A DNA stretch of 64,000 nt, from NCBI RefSeq assembly GCF_030129945.1, contig NZ_JARRAF010000005.1, positions 186,001 to 250,000 of the forward strand, written 5' to 3'. A program made the translations under genes and the position numbers. The notes under the pieces are model-generated. The model saw nothing but the letters and a program-made list of their open reading frames with translations. It did no database searches and was not told the origin of the DNA. Below, in pieces: positions 50,415 through 59,470 of the stretch (positions within the stretch are counted from its first letter, which is position 1; every line of letters begins with the position of its first letter). Source of the DNA: Parachitinimonas caeni (GTDB lineage Bacteria; Pseudomonadota; Gammaproteobacteria; Burkholderiales; Chitinimonadaceae).

Positions 50415-53400
50415 TCAGATTGTCTCCAGGCGAATGACCTTCAGCGATTCTATCCCCCGGTCATCCACGATCTTCACGGCAATGCACTGGTTTTCGCCGG
50501 CGGTGAAGGGCAGGGAGGTGGTGCCGTGGAATTTATCCAGCAGGCTCTCGTCCAGCTCGGCGCGGATGTCTTTCTTCAGCTTGTACCAACCCTCTTTGCC
50601 GCTCGCCATCGGGAAGAACACCTGGCGCGGGTAGAGCGAGCGGTTGTCGTAGTCGGTATCGAGCGCCCACATGGCGATATTCTTTTTGCCGCCGCTTTTC
50701 AGCTCGCCGGTTTTGGTGTCGAAGTAATCAAAGCCATTTACTTCCACCTGAAACTGCTCACCCTTCACCCGCTTCACCAGCACATCGGGCTGGCCCATCA
50801 GCCAGAACGATTCATTACTGGCGCGGCCTTTTTTCAGGTCTTCGGTTAGCAAGTCGGTGTTCATCTGCACCTTCAGCGCCTGTATGCCCTTGATATTGTC
50901 GATGCCCTTGGCCGCTTCGGGGTCGAAGGTAAAGGCGCAGAACACCAGCAGCTTGGGCAGCGGGAACAGATCGCCAGCTTCATGCATGGCGATTTCCACC
51001 TGGCGTTGCTCCAGCGCGGCGTGTTCGGGGCCAAAGCTCACCGCCACTCTTTCGTTGGTTTCCGCCACTACCCCTACTGCGTGGATGTAGCGGGTGCTCG
51101 GCTGTGCCTGCAAATCCAGCAGCCTGAGCTTCTGGCCGCCCTTGCCGCGAATGCCGGTTTTCAGCAGCTCGTCGCGCCACAAGCTCTGGCGCGAGGTTTC
51201 GCCGGAGCGCGCCACGGCTACATCGGCCTCTACCGGCTGTTCGGCTTCATCCAGCGCCAGCACGGTGGCAAACGGCACGGCCTCGACCGTAAACGGGCCG
51301 GTAATGCGCAGCTTGTTGCGGCTCACCTGCGGCTGGTCGTAGAGGATTTCAGTATCCGCATGGCTGGCAATGCTCAAGTCCATCGCTTTTTGCATGGCCT
51401 GGCGGGCGGCGTGGAAGGCGGCGAAAGCCAGCTCGATGGCCGTGGGGGCGTGCTCGGGTAGTGGGTCGTCCGGCTCGATGGGGCGTAGTGCCTCGGGTAG
51501 CCAGGCGATGGGCAGATCGAATGGCACCTCCCATTCCAGCAGGGCATTGCTGGGCGCCAGCTCGCTGCTGGGCAGGGCTAGCGGTGGCAGCGTAGAACGA
51601 AAATCTACTGCGCTGCCGGCCCGGCCGCCTTCCTGCACCGAATACGGCTCGATGCCGAACGGCGCCTGCTGCAAGCACGCATTCAACTGGAGCAGGGCCG
51701 CGTCGATGGCGGGGTGCAACCGCGCGTAAATCTCGTCGATTTCCGGGTTGTTGGCGATGGACTTGAGCGTGACATGCGGCACGGTTTTGTAGATAAAACC
51801 GCCGCGCAAGCCTTCCTGCGGGTATTTCAGCTCGAAGTAGTCGTAGCTGGCGGTCAGCAGCCGCTGCTTGGCCAACGTCACCGCCACCCGCGAGGTATCG
51901 CAGGTTATCCAGCGGCGGCCCCACTTTTCGGCGACGTAGGCGGTGGTGCCTGAGCCGCAAGTGGGGTCGAGCACTAGGTCACCAGGTTCAGTGGATAGTA
52001 ATAAACAGCGCTCAATTATTTTGTTACTGGTTTGAACAACATAAACCTTAGGGTCCGCTCTGTCTTGAACAGAACCCGCAATATCAAACCAAGAATTTGT
52101 AACCGGCCGTTGGTTAAAGTCTGTGAAATATCTAATATAACGAATGCTTCCCTTTGGGGTTATGTAAAATCTGTTGGTAAGCGCGAGGCGCATCATTCCG
52201 TGTGGTATTGGAGCCTTCCAATGATTAGCCACCCCCGGATGAAAAATCATTCCACGATAATTGAAGTTAGTTGTTGCGGCACCCTCTCCCTGGGAGGTTG
52301 GATTATCGTCCGTATATAGTTTTGCAGATCCTAATATGCCTCTTGGGTTAATTTTCTCACTTTTTGATGCTGGACGACGACTACCATTAAATGCCTCAAC
52401 CTGGTCATAATCCTCCGTAACTGCATCTTCTAGTGTTTTCTCAATAAATTGACGCTTGAATTTAATTAGGTTTATTTTCTTTGCAAACCAAAGAAGATAA
52501 TCACCCGTTCGACTAAGTGTGGACGATGAGAATCCACCGGTTGTTGAATAGGAGATTAGCGATACAAAATTCTCACGACCAAAAATTTCGTCCAGAAGCT
52601 CTCGAACATGATGCAAATTCTCATCCGAGATCTGCACAAAAATGCTACCTGTTTCACTCAATAACTCTTTTGCGAGTAGCAATCTATCCCGCAAATAGGT
52701 TAGATACGAATGAATACCCAACTCCCAAGTATCCCGAAATGCCTTAATCATTTCCGGCTCTTGGGTTAAGTCTTCATCCTTGCGGTCTTTAACATCGCGT
52801 TTATTTACAAAGGGCTGGAAATTCGACCCATATTTAATGCCATACGGCGGGTCGATATAAATCATCTGCACCTGGCCGGCCATGCCTTCTTTTTGCAGCA
52901 GGCTGTTCATCACCAGCAGCGAATCGCCGGCGACCAGCCGGTTGGCCCAGTCGCGCTCGTGTTTGTAAAAGTCCACGGCTTTCGAGAGTGGCAGGTTTTC
53001 AAACGGGGCGTGGAACAGGTCGGGCTGAATGCCGCTGATGGTTTTGCCCTTGCTGTCTTTGATGCGCTTCTGGATGACGGCGAGGATGGTGGCCGGGTCA
53101 ATGCGTTCGTGTACATGCAGCGAGACGGTATCGACTTCAAAACTGCCGCGTTCGGCTTTGCCGGCCCAGCTCAGATAAGGCGACTGCATGCGCTTGAGTT
53201 GTTCGAGCGCGGCTTGCATTTGCGCGGGGTCGCCGCTCGCTAGCGCGCTGTCGATCAGGCTTTCGATGCCGGCGCGGGCCGGGTCAAACCGCAGCTCGGG
53301 GTCGATATGCGGGTCGTGGGTCCAGCGGGTGTGGGTTTCGTCGTCGTCATTGGCGGTGTTCACCATGCCCACATGCGGGTTGTTCTTGCGCTTTTCGTCG

Positions 53401-53774
53401 TAGCGATAAGACAGCACCTGATTGGGCTGGTTGGCACTGGCGCGCGGCGCGTTCGACTTGGCTTTGGGGGGGGAGGGCTGCTTGGCGGCTTCGGGGATGG
53501 CCGGGCTATCCAGGCTGAATCCATCATCTTGTTCTGGCTGGCTGGGGGTGTCTGTGGCTACCAGCAACAGCGAGCCCCCTTTGCCGCGACCTTTGGTGAC
53601 GACCCCCTCGGCCAGCAGGGCCTCTTTTGCAGCATCGTAGTCAGCTTCGCTGATCGGGCTGGCCAAGGCTTGGGCCATCTGTTCCCGCAGGGTCTGATTG
53701 CCAGCGCTGCCACCTAGCGCCTGCAGCTGGGTGATCAGGGTGTCACGGAGTTGTTGGTGTTTTGGTGTATCCAT
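50415..53774 (-). CDS. Type III-like N6-adenine DNA methyltransferase (Mod) with N-terminal winged helix
   Basis: 1119 residues. Beta-class order: motif IV IDPPYGIKYG (DPPY 308-311) precedes motif I-like VLDPTCGSGTTAYVAE (603-610). Residues 1-75 resemble a winged helix (SAGNQTLREQMAQAL, KGRGKGGSLLL) followed by a charged Pro/Lys linker. About 480 residues after the catalytic core are unassigned and may bind Res. The DNA encoding residues 312-600, between the two motifs where beta-class enzymes hold the target-recognition domain, is far richer in A+T than the rest of the gene. First gene of the operon. Confidence 0.88.
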   Translation of the reverse strand: MDTPKHQQLRDTLITQLQALGGSAGNQTLREQMAQALASPISEADYDAAKEALLAEGVVTKGRGKGGSLLLVATDTPSQPEQDDGFSLDSPAIPEAAKQPSPPKAKSNAPRASANQPNQVLSYRYDEKRKNNPHVGMVNTANDDDETHTRWTHDPHIDPELRFDPARAGIESLIDSALASGDPAQMQAALEQLKRMQSPYLSWAGKAERGSFEVDTVSLHVHERIDPATILAVIQKRIKDSKGKTISGIQPDLFHAPFENLPLSKAVDFYKHERDWANRLVAGDSLLVMNSLLQKEGMAGQVQMIYIDPPYGIKYGSNFQPFVNKRDVKDRKDEDLTQEPEMIKAFRDTWELGIHSYLTYLRDRLLLAKELLSETGSIFVQISDENLHHVRELLDEIFGRENFVSLISYSTTGGFSSSTLSRTGDYLLWFAKKINLIKFKRQFIEKTLEDAVTEDYDQVEAFNGSRRPASKSEKINPRGILGSAKLYTDDNPTSQGEGAATTNFNYRGMIFHPGVANHWKAPIPHGMMRLALTNRFYITPKGSIRYIRYFTDFNQRPVTNSWFDIAGSVQDRADPKVYVVQTSNKIIERCLLLSTEPGDLVLDPTCGSGTTAYVAEKWGRRWITCDTSRVAVTLAKQRLLTASYDYFELKYPQEGLRGGFIYKTVPHVTLKSIANNPEIDEIYARLHPAIDAALLQLNACLQQAPFGIEPYSVQEGGRAGSAVDFRSTLPPLALPSSELAPSNALLEWEVPFDLPIAWLPEALRPIEPDDPLPEHAPTAIELAFAAFHAARQAMQKAMDLSIASHADTEILYDQPQVSRNKLRITGPFTVEAVPFATVLALDEAEQPVEADVAVARSGETSRQSLWRDELLKTGIRGKGGQKLRLLDLQAQPSTRYIHAVGVVAETNERVAVSFGPEHAALEQRQVEIAMHEAGDLFPLPKLLVFCAFTFDPEAAKGIDNIKGIQALKVQMNTDLLTEDLKKGRASNESFWLMGQPDVLVKRVKGEQFQVEVNGFDYFDTKTGELKSGGKKNIAMWALDTDYDNRSLYPRQVFFPMASGKEGWYKLKKDIRAELDESLLDKFHGTTSLPFTAGENQCIAVKIVDDRGIESLKVIRLETI

Positions 53775-53858
53775 TTCGAATGCCTTTTTGCCGGACAGGC
53801 GGTCGGTCGGGGGTGATGAGGGGCGGTCTGGCGCACAGTTTGGCCAGTGCCGGGCTGG

Positions 53859-53886
53859 AGCATAGCAGGCTTGCCGCTAGCGCCAA
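53859..53886 (-). promoter_or_regulatory. Candidate sigma70 promoter of the restriction operon
   Basis: Minus-strand TTGGCG and TATGCT separated by 16 bases, about 85 bases before the mod start and downstream of the ppa terminator. Seen by eye only. Confidence 0.35.
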
Positions 53887-53913
53887 GTGGCCACGCAGCA
53901 TTGTAAACGGGTC

Positions 53914-53956
53914 GAAAAACAAAACAGGCAAGACGCTTGCGCGGTCTTGCCTGTTT
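53914..53956 (-). terminator. Rho-independent terminator of ppa
   Basis: Perfect 13 bp stem AAACAGGCAAGAC / GTCTTGCCTGTTT, 9-base loop, then TGTTTTTC on the minus strand. Separates ppa from the restriction operon. Confidence 0.88.
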
Positions 53957-53991
53957 GGGGCGGCTGGCAGATGTCTGCCCAAGCGCGGGGA

Positions 53992-54519
53992 TTAGCCCTT
54001 GTAGCGCTCTACGCCAGCCAGAATCTCGGCCTTGGCTTCTTCAATGCCAGCCCAGCCCTGAATCTTTACCCACTTGCCCTTCTCCAGATCTTTGTAGTGC
54101 GAGAAGAAGTGTTCGATCTGTTGCAGCAAGAGCTTGGGCAGGTCGTCGGCGGTGTTGATGTCGGCGTACATCGGGCACAGCTTCTGTACCGGAACGGCGA
54201 TCAGCTTGGCGTCGATGCCGGACTCGTCTTCCATCTTCAGCATGCCCAGCGGACGGCAGCGCACTACCACGCCCAGGCTCAGCGGGAAGGGGGTGACCAC
54301 CAGCACGTCTACCGGATCACCATCTTCCGACAGGGTGGCCGGCACATAGCCGTAGTTGCAGGGGTAGAACATGGCGGTGCCCATGAAGCGGTCAACGAAC
54401 ATCGCGCCGGTGTCCTTGTCCAGCTCGTACTTGATCGGGGCGCTGTTGGCCGGAATTTCAATGATCACATTGAAGTCGTTCGGCACATCTTTGCCTGCCG
54501 GTACGCGGTCGAGAATCAT
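53992..54519 (-). CDS. ppa: Inorganic pyrophosphatase (family I)
   Basis: 175 residues from the ATG at 54519 (AGGACTT upstream). Family I signature DGDPVDVLV with flanking acidic residues, [18 protein letters not shown], and YADINTADD. Hydrolyses PPi to drive biosynthesis. Length is standard. Confidence 0.95.
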   Translation of the reverse strand: MILDRVPAGKDVPNDFNVIIEIPANSAPIKYELDKDTGAMFVDRFMGTAMFYPCNYGYVPATLSEDGDPVDVLVVTPFPLSLGVVVRCRPLGMLKMEDESGIDAKLIAVPVQKLCPMYADINTADDLPKLLLQQIEHFFSHYKDLEKGKWVKIQGWAGIEEAKAEILAGVERYKG

Positions 54520-54661
54520 GGTGAAGTCCTTTATTTCTGAGGTGGTGAAAACCGAAATTATAAGGCGGTTCGGCCATGCAGTCATATTCCGAATTGGGCA
54601 GCGCAAATAGCTGGCGGTGCTAGCGACGCTTGGTTAAGGGCGTACAGTTGGTGCTTGTTGA

Positions 54662-54678
54662 ATACCCTGTAGGGGTAT
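54662..54678 (+). promoter_or_regulatory. CsoR-type copper operator
   Basis: ATACCC-TGTA-GGGGTAT, the GC-centred palindrome typical of CsoR sites, 30 bases before the first copA ATG. The operon's third gene encodes CsoR, so autoregulation is expected. Confidence 0.75.
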
Positions 54679-54708
54679 ATTCTGGAGTGAGTCTCCTGTC
54701 TAGCGAGT

Positions 54709-56883
54709 ATGTCCATGTCGAACCCCACCCCCCCGAGCCAGACCTATCGCATTGGTGGTATGAGCTGCGCCGCCTGCGCGGCGCGTATCGAGAAAGTGCT
54801 GAACCGGGTGCCCGGAGTCAGCGCCAGCGTGTCGTTTGCCAATGAGTCGGCAGAAGTCGTGCTGGATGCCGGTAAAGCCGATTCGCAAGCGGTCATCGCC
54901 GCTGTTGAGAAAGCGGGCTTTCGTGCGGCACCGATGCAGGACGATGCACTGCCCCAGCCCGAAACGGAACCGCGTTGGCCGCTGTGGCTGGCCCTGGCGC
55001 TCGCCTTGCCACTGGTGGCAGATATGGCTGTGATGGCCGCAGGCTGGCATCAGTGGATGCAGCCGGCCTGGCTGCAATGGTTGCTGGCGACGCCCGTGCA
55101 GTTTGTCTCGGGCTGGCGCTTTTACCGTGGCGGCTGGCATGCCCTGAGAAGTGGTGGTGCCAATATGGACGTGCTGGTGGCACTGGGCACTTCCGCCGCC
55201 TATTTCTATAGCACGCTGGTGGCGTTGGGCTGGATTCATGGTCACGTCTACTTCGAAGCCGCCGCCGTGGTGATTGCCTTGGTCTGGCTGGGCAAGTCGC
55301 TGGAGGCTGATGCGCGTCATCGCACCCATGCCGCCTTGCTGGCCCTGATGCAGCTGCAGCCGAAAACCGCCCGCATTGCCCGCGATGGTGACTGGCAGAC
55401 GCTGGATGTCTCACTGCTGAAAGCGGGCGATCTGGTGCTGGTGGAGCCGGGTGAGGCCATCCCGGCTGATGGCCATGTCGAGCAGGGGCAGAGCAGCGCC
55501 GATGAATCCTTGCTGACTGGCGAGCCGATGCCCGTGCCCAAGGCGGCAGGGGCCAACGTGTTTGCTGGCAGCCTGAATCACGACGGGCTGTTGCAGGTGC
55601 GGGTTGAGCGCGATGCCCGCAACAGCCAGCTGGCTCATGTGATCCGCATGGTAAGAGCCGCGCAGGCCAGTAAAGCGCCGATTCAGCAGCTGGCCGATCG
55701 GATCAGTGCGGTGTTTGTGCCGGTGGTGCTGGCGATTGCGGCGCTGACCTTGATCGGCTGGTGGTGGCTGGGAGGCGTGGCCGAGCCCGCGTTGATCAAT
55801 GCTGTCGCCGTGCTGGTGATTGCCTGCCCGTGTGCGCTGGGGCTGGCCACGCCCACGGCGGTGATCGTAGCGAGTGGCCGTGGGGCGCAGCTCGGCATTC
55901 TGGTACGCAATGCCACCGCGCTGGAAGCAGCGGCCAAGCTCGATACACTGGCACTCGACAAAACCGGCACCCTGACACTCGGCAAACCCGCCGTCACCGA
56001 GGCGGACTTCGGCGCCGCTGCCCCGGCCGTGCTGGCCTTGGCGCTGGGGTCGAGTCACCCGCTGTCCCGCGCATTGGCCGAGTGGCTGCGCGAACAAGGC
56101 CAGCAGCCCGCCGTGTTGCAGGGCTTGCAGGCGTTCGTCGGCGAGGGGGTTCGGGGCGAGGTCGAAATCAACGGCCAGCGCCACGTCTTGCAGCTGGGGT
56201 CGCTGGCGTGGTTTGAACGCAGCGGCATTGCTCTGGCGCCCGCCCTACGCGAGCGGCTGCAGTCTGAAACGGCGGTGTTGGCCGCGCAGGATGGTCAGTT
56301 GTTGGGCTATGCCTGCTTTCACGATCCGATCCGACCTGAGGCGGTAGCGGCTGTCCAGCAGCTGCAAGCGGCAGGCATACACTTGGCCCTGTTCACCGGA
56401 GACCGGGCCGAAACCGCGCAACAGGTGGCGCAGCAACTGGGTATCTCGACCGTACACGCCAATTGCCTGCCTGCCGACAAAGCCCGGCTAATCGCCGAGC
56501 TGCAGGCAAGCCATCGTGTGGTAGGCATGATCGGCGATGGTGTCAACGATGCCCCGGCATTAGCGCAAGCCGATGTCAGCATCGCGATGGGAGGCGGGGC
56601 CGAAGCCGCGATTGCCAATGCCGACCTGACCTTGGCGCGGTCTGATCTTAGTGCGATTCTCGATGCCGTGCTGCTGGCCCGTGCCGCGATGTCCAAGATC
56701 AGACAAAACCTGTTTTTTGCCTTTATTTATAACGTCATCGGCATTCCGGCCGCTGCGATGGGGCTGCTCCATCCGGCGCTGGCCGGGGCGGCGATGGCAG
56801 CCAGCTCGGTGTCCGTGGTCAGCAATGCACTGCTGCTGAAGCGCTGGCGGCCAGAGCGCCTATCCGTTTCTCAACCCAGATAA
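54709..56883 (+). CDS. copA: Copper-exporting P1B-type ATPase
   Basis: 724 residues (722 from the second ATG at 54715, which has the better spacing). One N-terminal HMA domain (GMSCAAC, C20 and C23), membrane CPC motif in IACPCALGLATP near residue 374, phosphorylation site LDKTGTLT (D417), SHPLSRAL (HP locus) and GDGVNDAPAL (from about 609). Exports Cu(I) to the periplasm. Followed by copZ and csoR under one operator. Confidence 0.95.
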   Translation: MSMSNPTPPSQTYRIGGMSCAACAARIEKVLNRVPGVSASVSFANESAEVVLDAGKADSQAVIAAVEKAGFRAAPMQDDALPQPETEPRWPLWLALALALPLVADMAVMAAGWHQWMQPAWLQWLLATPVQFVSGWRFYRGGWHALRSGGANMDVLVALGTSAAYFYSTLVALGWIHGHVYFEAAAVVIALVWLGKSLEADARHRTHAALLALMQLQPKTARIARDGDWQTLDVSLLKAGDLVLVEPGEAIPADGHVEQGQSSADESLLTGEPMPVPKAAGANVFAGSLNHDGLLQVRVERDARNSQLAHVIRMVRAAQASKAPIQQLADRISAVFVPVVLAIAALTLIGWWWLGGVAEPALINAVAVLVIACPCALGLATPTAVIVASGRGAQLGILVRNATALEAAAKLDTLALDKTGTLTLGKPAVTEADFGAAAPAVLALALGSSHPLSRALAEWLREQGQQPAVLQGLQAFVGEGVRGEVEINGQRHVLQLGSLAWFERSGIALAPALRERLQSETAVLAAQDGQLLGYACFHDPIRPEAVAAVQQLQAAGIHLALFTGDRAETAQQVAQQLGISTVHANCLPADKARLIAELQASHRVVGMIGDGVNDAPALAQADVSIAMGGGAEAAIANADLTLARSDLSAILDAVLLARAAMSKIRQNLFFAFIYNVIGIPAAAMGLLHPALAGAAMAASSVSVVSNALLLKRWRPERLSVSQPR

Positions 56884-56893
56884 GGAGTTCCCC

Positions 56894-57100
56894 ATGCAAC
56901 ACACATTCAAGATTGATGGCATGACCTGTGGCGGCTGTGCCAGCAGTATCCGCAAAGTGCTGGATGCACAGCCCGGCGTGACCGGTGCCGAAGTGGATCT
57001 GGCGGCAGCCGAAGCCCGCTTCGACTACGACCCGGCGCAAACCCCGCTGGCCAGTATCCAGCAAGCCATTGAAGACGCAGGCTACGATGTCGTCGCCTGA
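56894..57100 (+). CDS. copZ: Copper chaperone CopZ
   Basis: 68 residues, a single HMA domain with the metal-binding loop GMTCGGCASSIRKVL. Would carry Cu(I) to CopA. 10 bases after copA; its 3' end overlaps csoR by 14 bases. Confidence 0.92.
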   Translation: MQHTFKIDGMTCGGCASSIRKVLDAQPGVTGAEVDLAAAEARFDYDPAQTPLASIQQAIEDAGYDVVA

Positions 57101-57380
57101 CGCCGGCAAGCCGGCCGTACACCGGCCAGACAAGGCGGCACTGGCCAAACGCATGGCACGTATACAGGGCCAGGTGCGTGGTATTGCCGAAATGATCGAG
57201 GCGGACCGCTACTGCGTCGATGTCATCACCCAGGTCCAGGCCGCCCGCCAGGCACTGGCTGCCGTGGCCGACCAGCTGCTGGAACACCACTTGCGCGGCT
57301 GCGTCAGCCGCGCCATCAGCCAGGACCACGGCGACGCAGCGATTGAAGAGGTCTTGCAGTTGCTGAAGAAGAGCCGGTAG
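57087..57380 (+). CDS. csoR: CsoR copper-sensing repressor
   Basis: 97 residues from the ATG at 57087. DUF156 helix bundle RMARIQGQVRGIAEMIE. The Cu(I) ligands are at C43, H68 and C72, with exactly the spacing (+25, +29) of the reference C-H-C triad. Derepresses copA-copZ-csoR on copper binding. Followed by a strong terminator. Confidence 0.93.
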   Translation: MSSPDAGKPAVHRPDKAALAKRMARIQGQVRGIAEMIEADRYCVDVITQVQAARQALAAVADQLLEHHLRGCVSRAISQDHGDAAIEEVLQLLKKSR

Positions 57381-57411
57381 GCGCTGTACAAAAGAATACT
57401 GAATGTTCAGG

Positions 57412-57446
57412 CGCGCTTTTCCCACCGGGAAAGCGCGCTTTTTTTG
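57412..57446 (+). terminator. Rho-independent terminator of the copper operon
   Basis: GCGCGCTTTTCCC / GGGAAAGCGCGC (one bulged base), short loop, then seven T. Confidence 0.88.
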
Positions 57447-57715
57447 TGGCGCGTATTGGTCTTTCTTGAAAATTCTGACTGGAATGTATTTAAACCGGAG
57501 GGGTGTGTTTCTATTTGTCTTTGTTTGTTTAGTTCATTGATAGATATTTATCCGTTTATCTGAAGTGCGAGAAAATAACCTTCTATTTGCAATAATATAA
57601 TTTGATGCGAATTGGTGGGATTGCATTGTGTGGTTTTGTATTATTCAGTAATAAAACAGATATTTTCCTTGTCGGGTAATTTAAAGTTGATCGAGTAAAT
57701 GATAAGGAGATGGTG
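57447..57715. other. AT-rich leader of the muralytic gene
   Basis: 269 bases, markedly AT-rich, no gene seen. Probably promoter DNA; composition suggests the downstream gene set was acquired. Confidence 0.4.
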
Positions 57716-59470
57716 ATGAAGAAAAGTGACAAGTCGGCACCGCTAAAAAAGGAGCATCCTGACTCATTGGTCGAAGTGCCAATTGATAGGACACCAGGCA
57801 GACTGGCTGGGCGATCTCGTGGCGGGGGGGATGCTGAGCCGGAGGTCAAAGAAAAGGTGGTCGACCTGATAAAGGAATCTGCTGCAAGAAACAAGCTGAC
57901 AACGAGAGAGACTGCTATTGCGATTGCAATTGCCCGGGCGGAATCAGGTTTTAATCCTGATGCGGCCAATCCAAGGTCATCAGCGGGAGGGGTTGGACAA
58001 TTTTTGAATGATACAGGTAAAGCTTATGGGGTGTTGGACGGCAAAAATAGATTCAATGCTGAAAAGAATATCGAGGCCATGACTCTGCATTTGCTTGAAA
58101 ATAAGCGCTATGCAATGGGTAAGACCGAAGATTATTTATATAAATATCATCACGATGGCTATAAAGGCGAGAGAGGTGGGCTGGATATAAGTCATCAAAA
58201 AGTCATGCCCTATGTTGATCAGATTGAAAAAGCATTAAAAAGTGGAGCAAGCAGCAAACAGATACTGGCAGAGATTTCGGCACGCGAGAAACATCTGAGC
58301 GCACATGGTCCAGAGCCTATGGAGTATCAAAAGGTGGTCAGGGTGCGCGGACAGGATTTATACCCAGAGCAGGACGGTAAGGCTGCCGCGAAAGTAGCGA
58401 AGATTGGTCAGACCGCCGCTACAGTGAACCCAAGTGAGCCGGTAGCTGAAAAGCTTGAAAAAGCTTCGGCTGGTGTGACCAAGCCAGCCAAAGAAAAAGT
58501 TTCGAAGACAGAAAGTGCGGTTGAGAACGGGTTGGACAGTTTTAAGCAGGAGCTAGGCAAGTTTTCTGAAATGATGAAGGGCTTGGACAAGAAATTCTCA
58601 AAGGAATTGGCGGATGCCACAAACTCGATTTCCAAGGTTGCGGGGGCGATCAAGGAAGTCGGAACTCAGGTTGAGAAGATTGTTGGTCTGGTCTCAGATA
58701 AGGACCACGCACCAAGTAAGCCAAATCCCAAGCCAAAGCAAGACCATGACCACAAGCACGAACATGACCATTCCCATGCCAAGCCGGCCAAGGCGGCCAA
58801 ACAGAGTGCGCAGGCCATTGTCGATATTCCCGAGATCAAGTTTGTCGCGGCTACCGAGCTGACGGTGAAGGATGCCCATAAAGGCAAGCTGGATGGGCAG
58901 GCGTTTGGCGGGGGTAAGACTGAGCAGGGAATGATTGATCTGGCGCGAGCAGTGCAGGGCACTTTGGGCGACAAGCTGGAACGGTTTACAGGATTCAATG
59001 ATGCTTACCATGCCAAACATGCCACCAGCAGTAAGCACGCTCAAGGCTTGGCGATGGACTTTACGCTCAAGCATGCCAAAGATAACAAGGTGGTATCAGC
59101 GCAGATCCAGCAGATTGGGCGTGACTTTGGCATAGAGCTGTTCGTTAACAACGAATACATCAAAGATTCAAAGCACAAGACGGCGCCGCATATCCATGTG
59201 GGTTTTCGCTCTTCCAAAGATGCACAGAAGTTCGCCGAAATCGCTGCCATGCCCGCGGACGAGCGGGAAGCTTTGCTGACCGCTAACCGGGCCAAGCAGG
59301 AACAGGCTTTACAGGCGAAACAGGCCAAAGCGCATGACGCCCCATTGACGGGAGCCGCCCATATCGAGCGTGAGACGCCGAAGCCGCCAACCAAGCCGGA
59401 GCCAAAGGCCGATGCCAAGCCTGAACCCAAGCCGGATGCGCAGCCTGCGCCGCGTCCAGGAGGAATGTGA
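57716..59470 (+). CDS. Two-domain peptidoglycan hydrolase: SLT transglycosylase plus M15-like peptidase
   Basis: 584 residues from the ATG at 57716 (AAGGAGA 5 bases upstream). No signal peptide. Residues 60-170 resemble an SLT lytic transglycosylase: catalytic Glu76 in IARAESGFNP, GGVGQFL for the usual GLMQ, and YKYHHDG. Residues 265-325 are helical and may be a coiled coil. A His-rich linker (residues 343-354, HDHKHEHDH) follows. Residues 375-500 carry an M15/VanY zinc site: SSKHAQGLAMDF (H441, D448) and PHIHVGF (H492, H494). Pro/Lys tail. The first third has lower GC than the rest. Two murein cuts without an export signal suggest a phage-like lysin or a secretion-system effector. Confidence 0.72.
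   Translation: MKKSDKSAPLKKEHPDSLVEVPIDRTPGRLAGRSRGGGDAEPEVKEKVVDLIKESAARNKLTTRETAIAIAIARAESGFNPDAANPRSSAGGVGQFLNDTGKAYGVLDGKNRFNAEKNIEAMTLHLLENKRYAMGKTEDYLYKYHHDGYKGERGGLDISHQKVMPYVDQIEKALKSGASSKQILAEISAREKHLSAHGPEPMEYQKVVRVRGQDLYPEQDGKAAAKVAKIGQTAATVNPSEPVAEKLEKASAGVTKPAKEKVSKTESAVENGLDSFKQELGKFSEMMKGLDKKFSKELADATNSISKVAGAIKEVGTQVEKIVGLVSDKDHAPSKPNPKPKQDHDHKHEHDHSHAKPAKAAKQSAQAIVDIPEIKFVAATELTVKDAHKGKLDGQAFGGGKTEQGMIDLARAVQGTLGDKLERFTGFNDAYHAKHATSSKHAQGLAMDFTLKHAKDNKVVSAQIQQIGRDFGIELFVNNEYIKDSKHKTAPHIHVGFRSSKDAQKFAEIAAMPADEREALLTANRAKQEQALQAKQAKAHDAPLTGAAHIERETPKPPTKPEPKADAKPEPKPDAQPAPRPGGM

Noticed and set aside
45597-53774. Locus considered as BREX or DISARM
   Set aside because: No PglZ phosphatase, BrxC-type ATPase, DrmA/B or PLD gene is present; the genes fit a type III-like Mod/Res with an added ATPase-nuclease pair.
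55411-56184. Long antisense frame inside copA
   Set aside because: copA motifs are intact on the plus strand; antisense product is low-complexity and unrecognisable.
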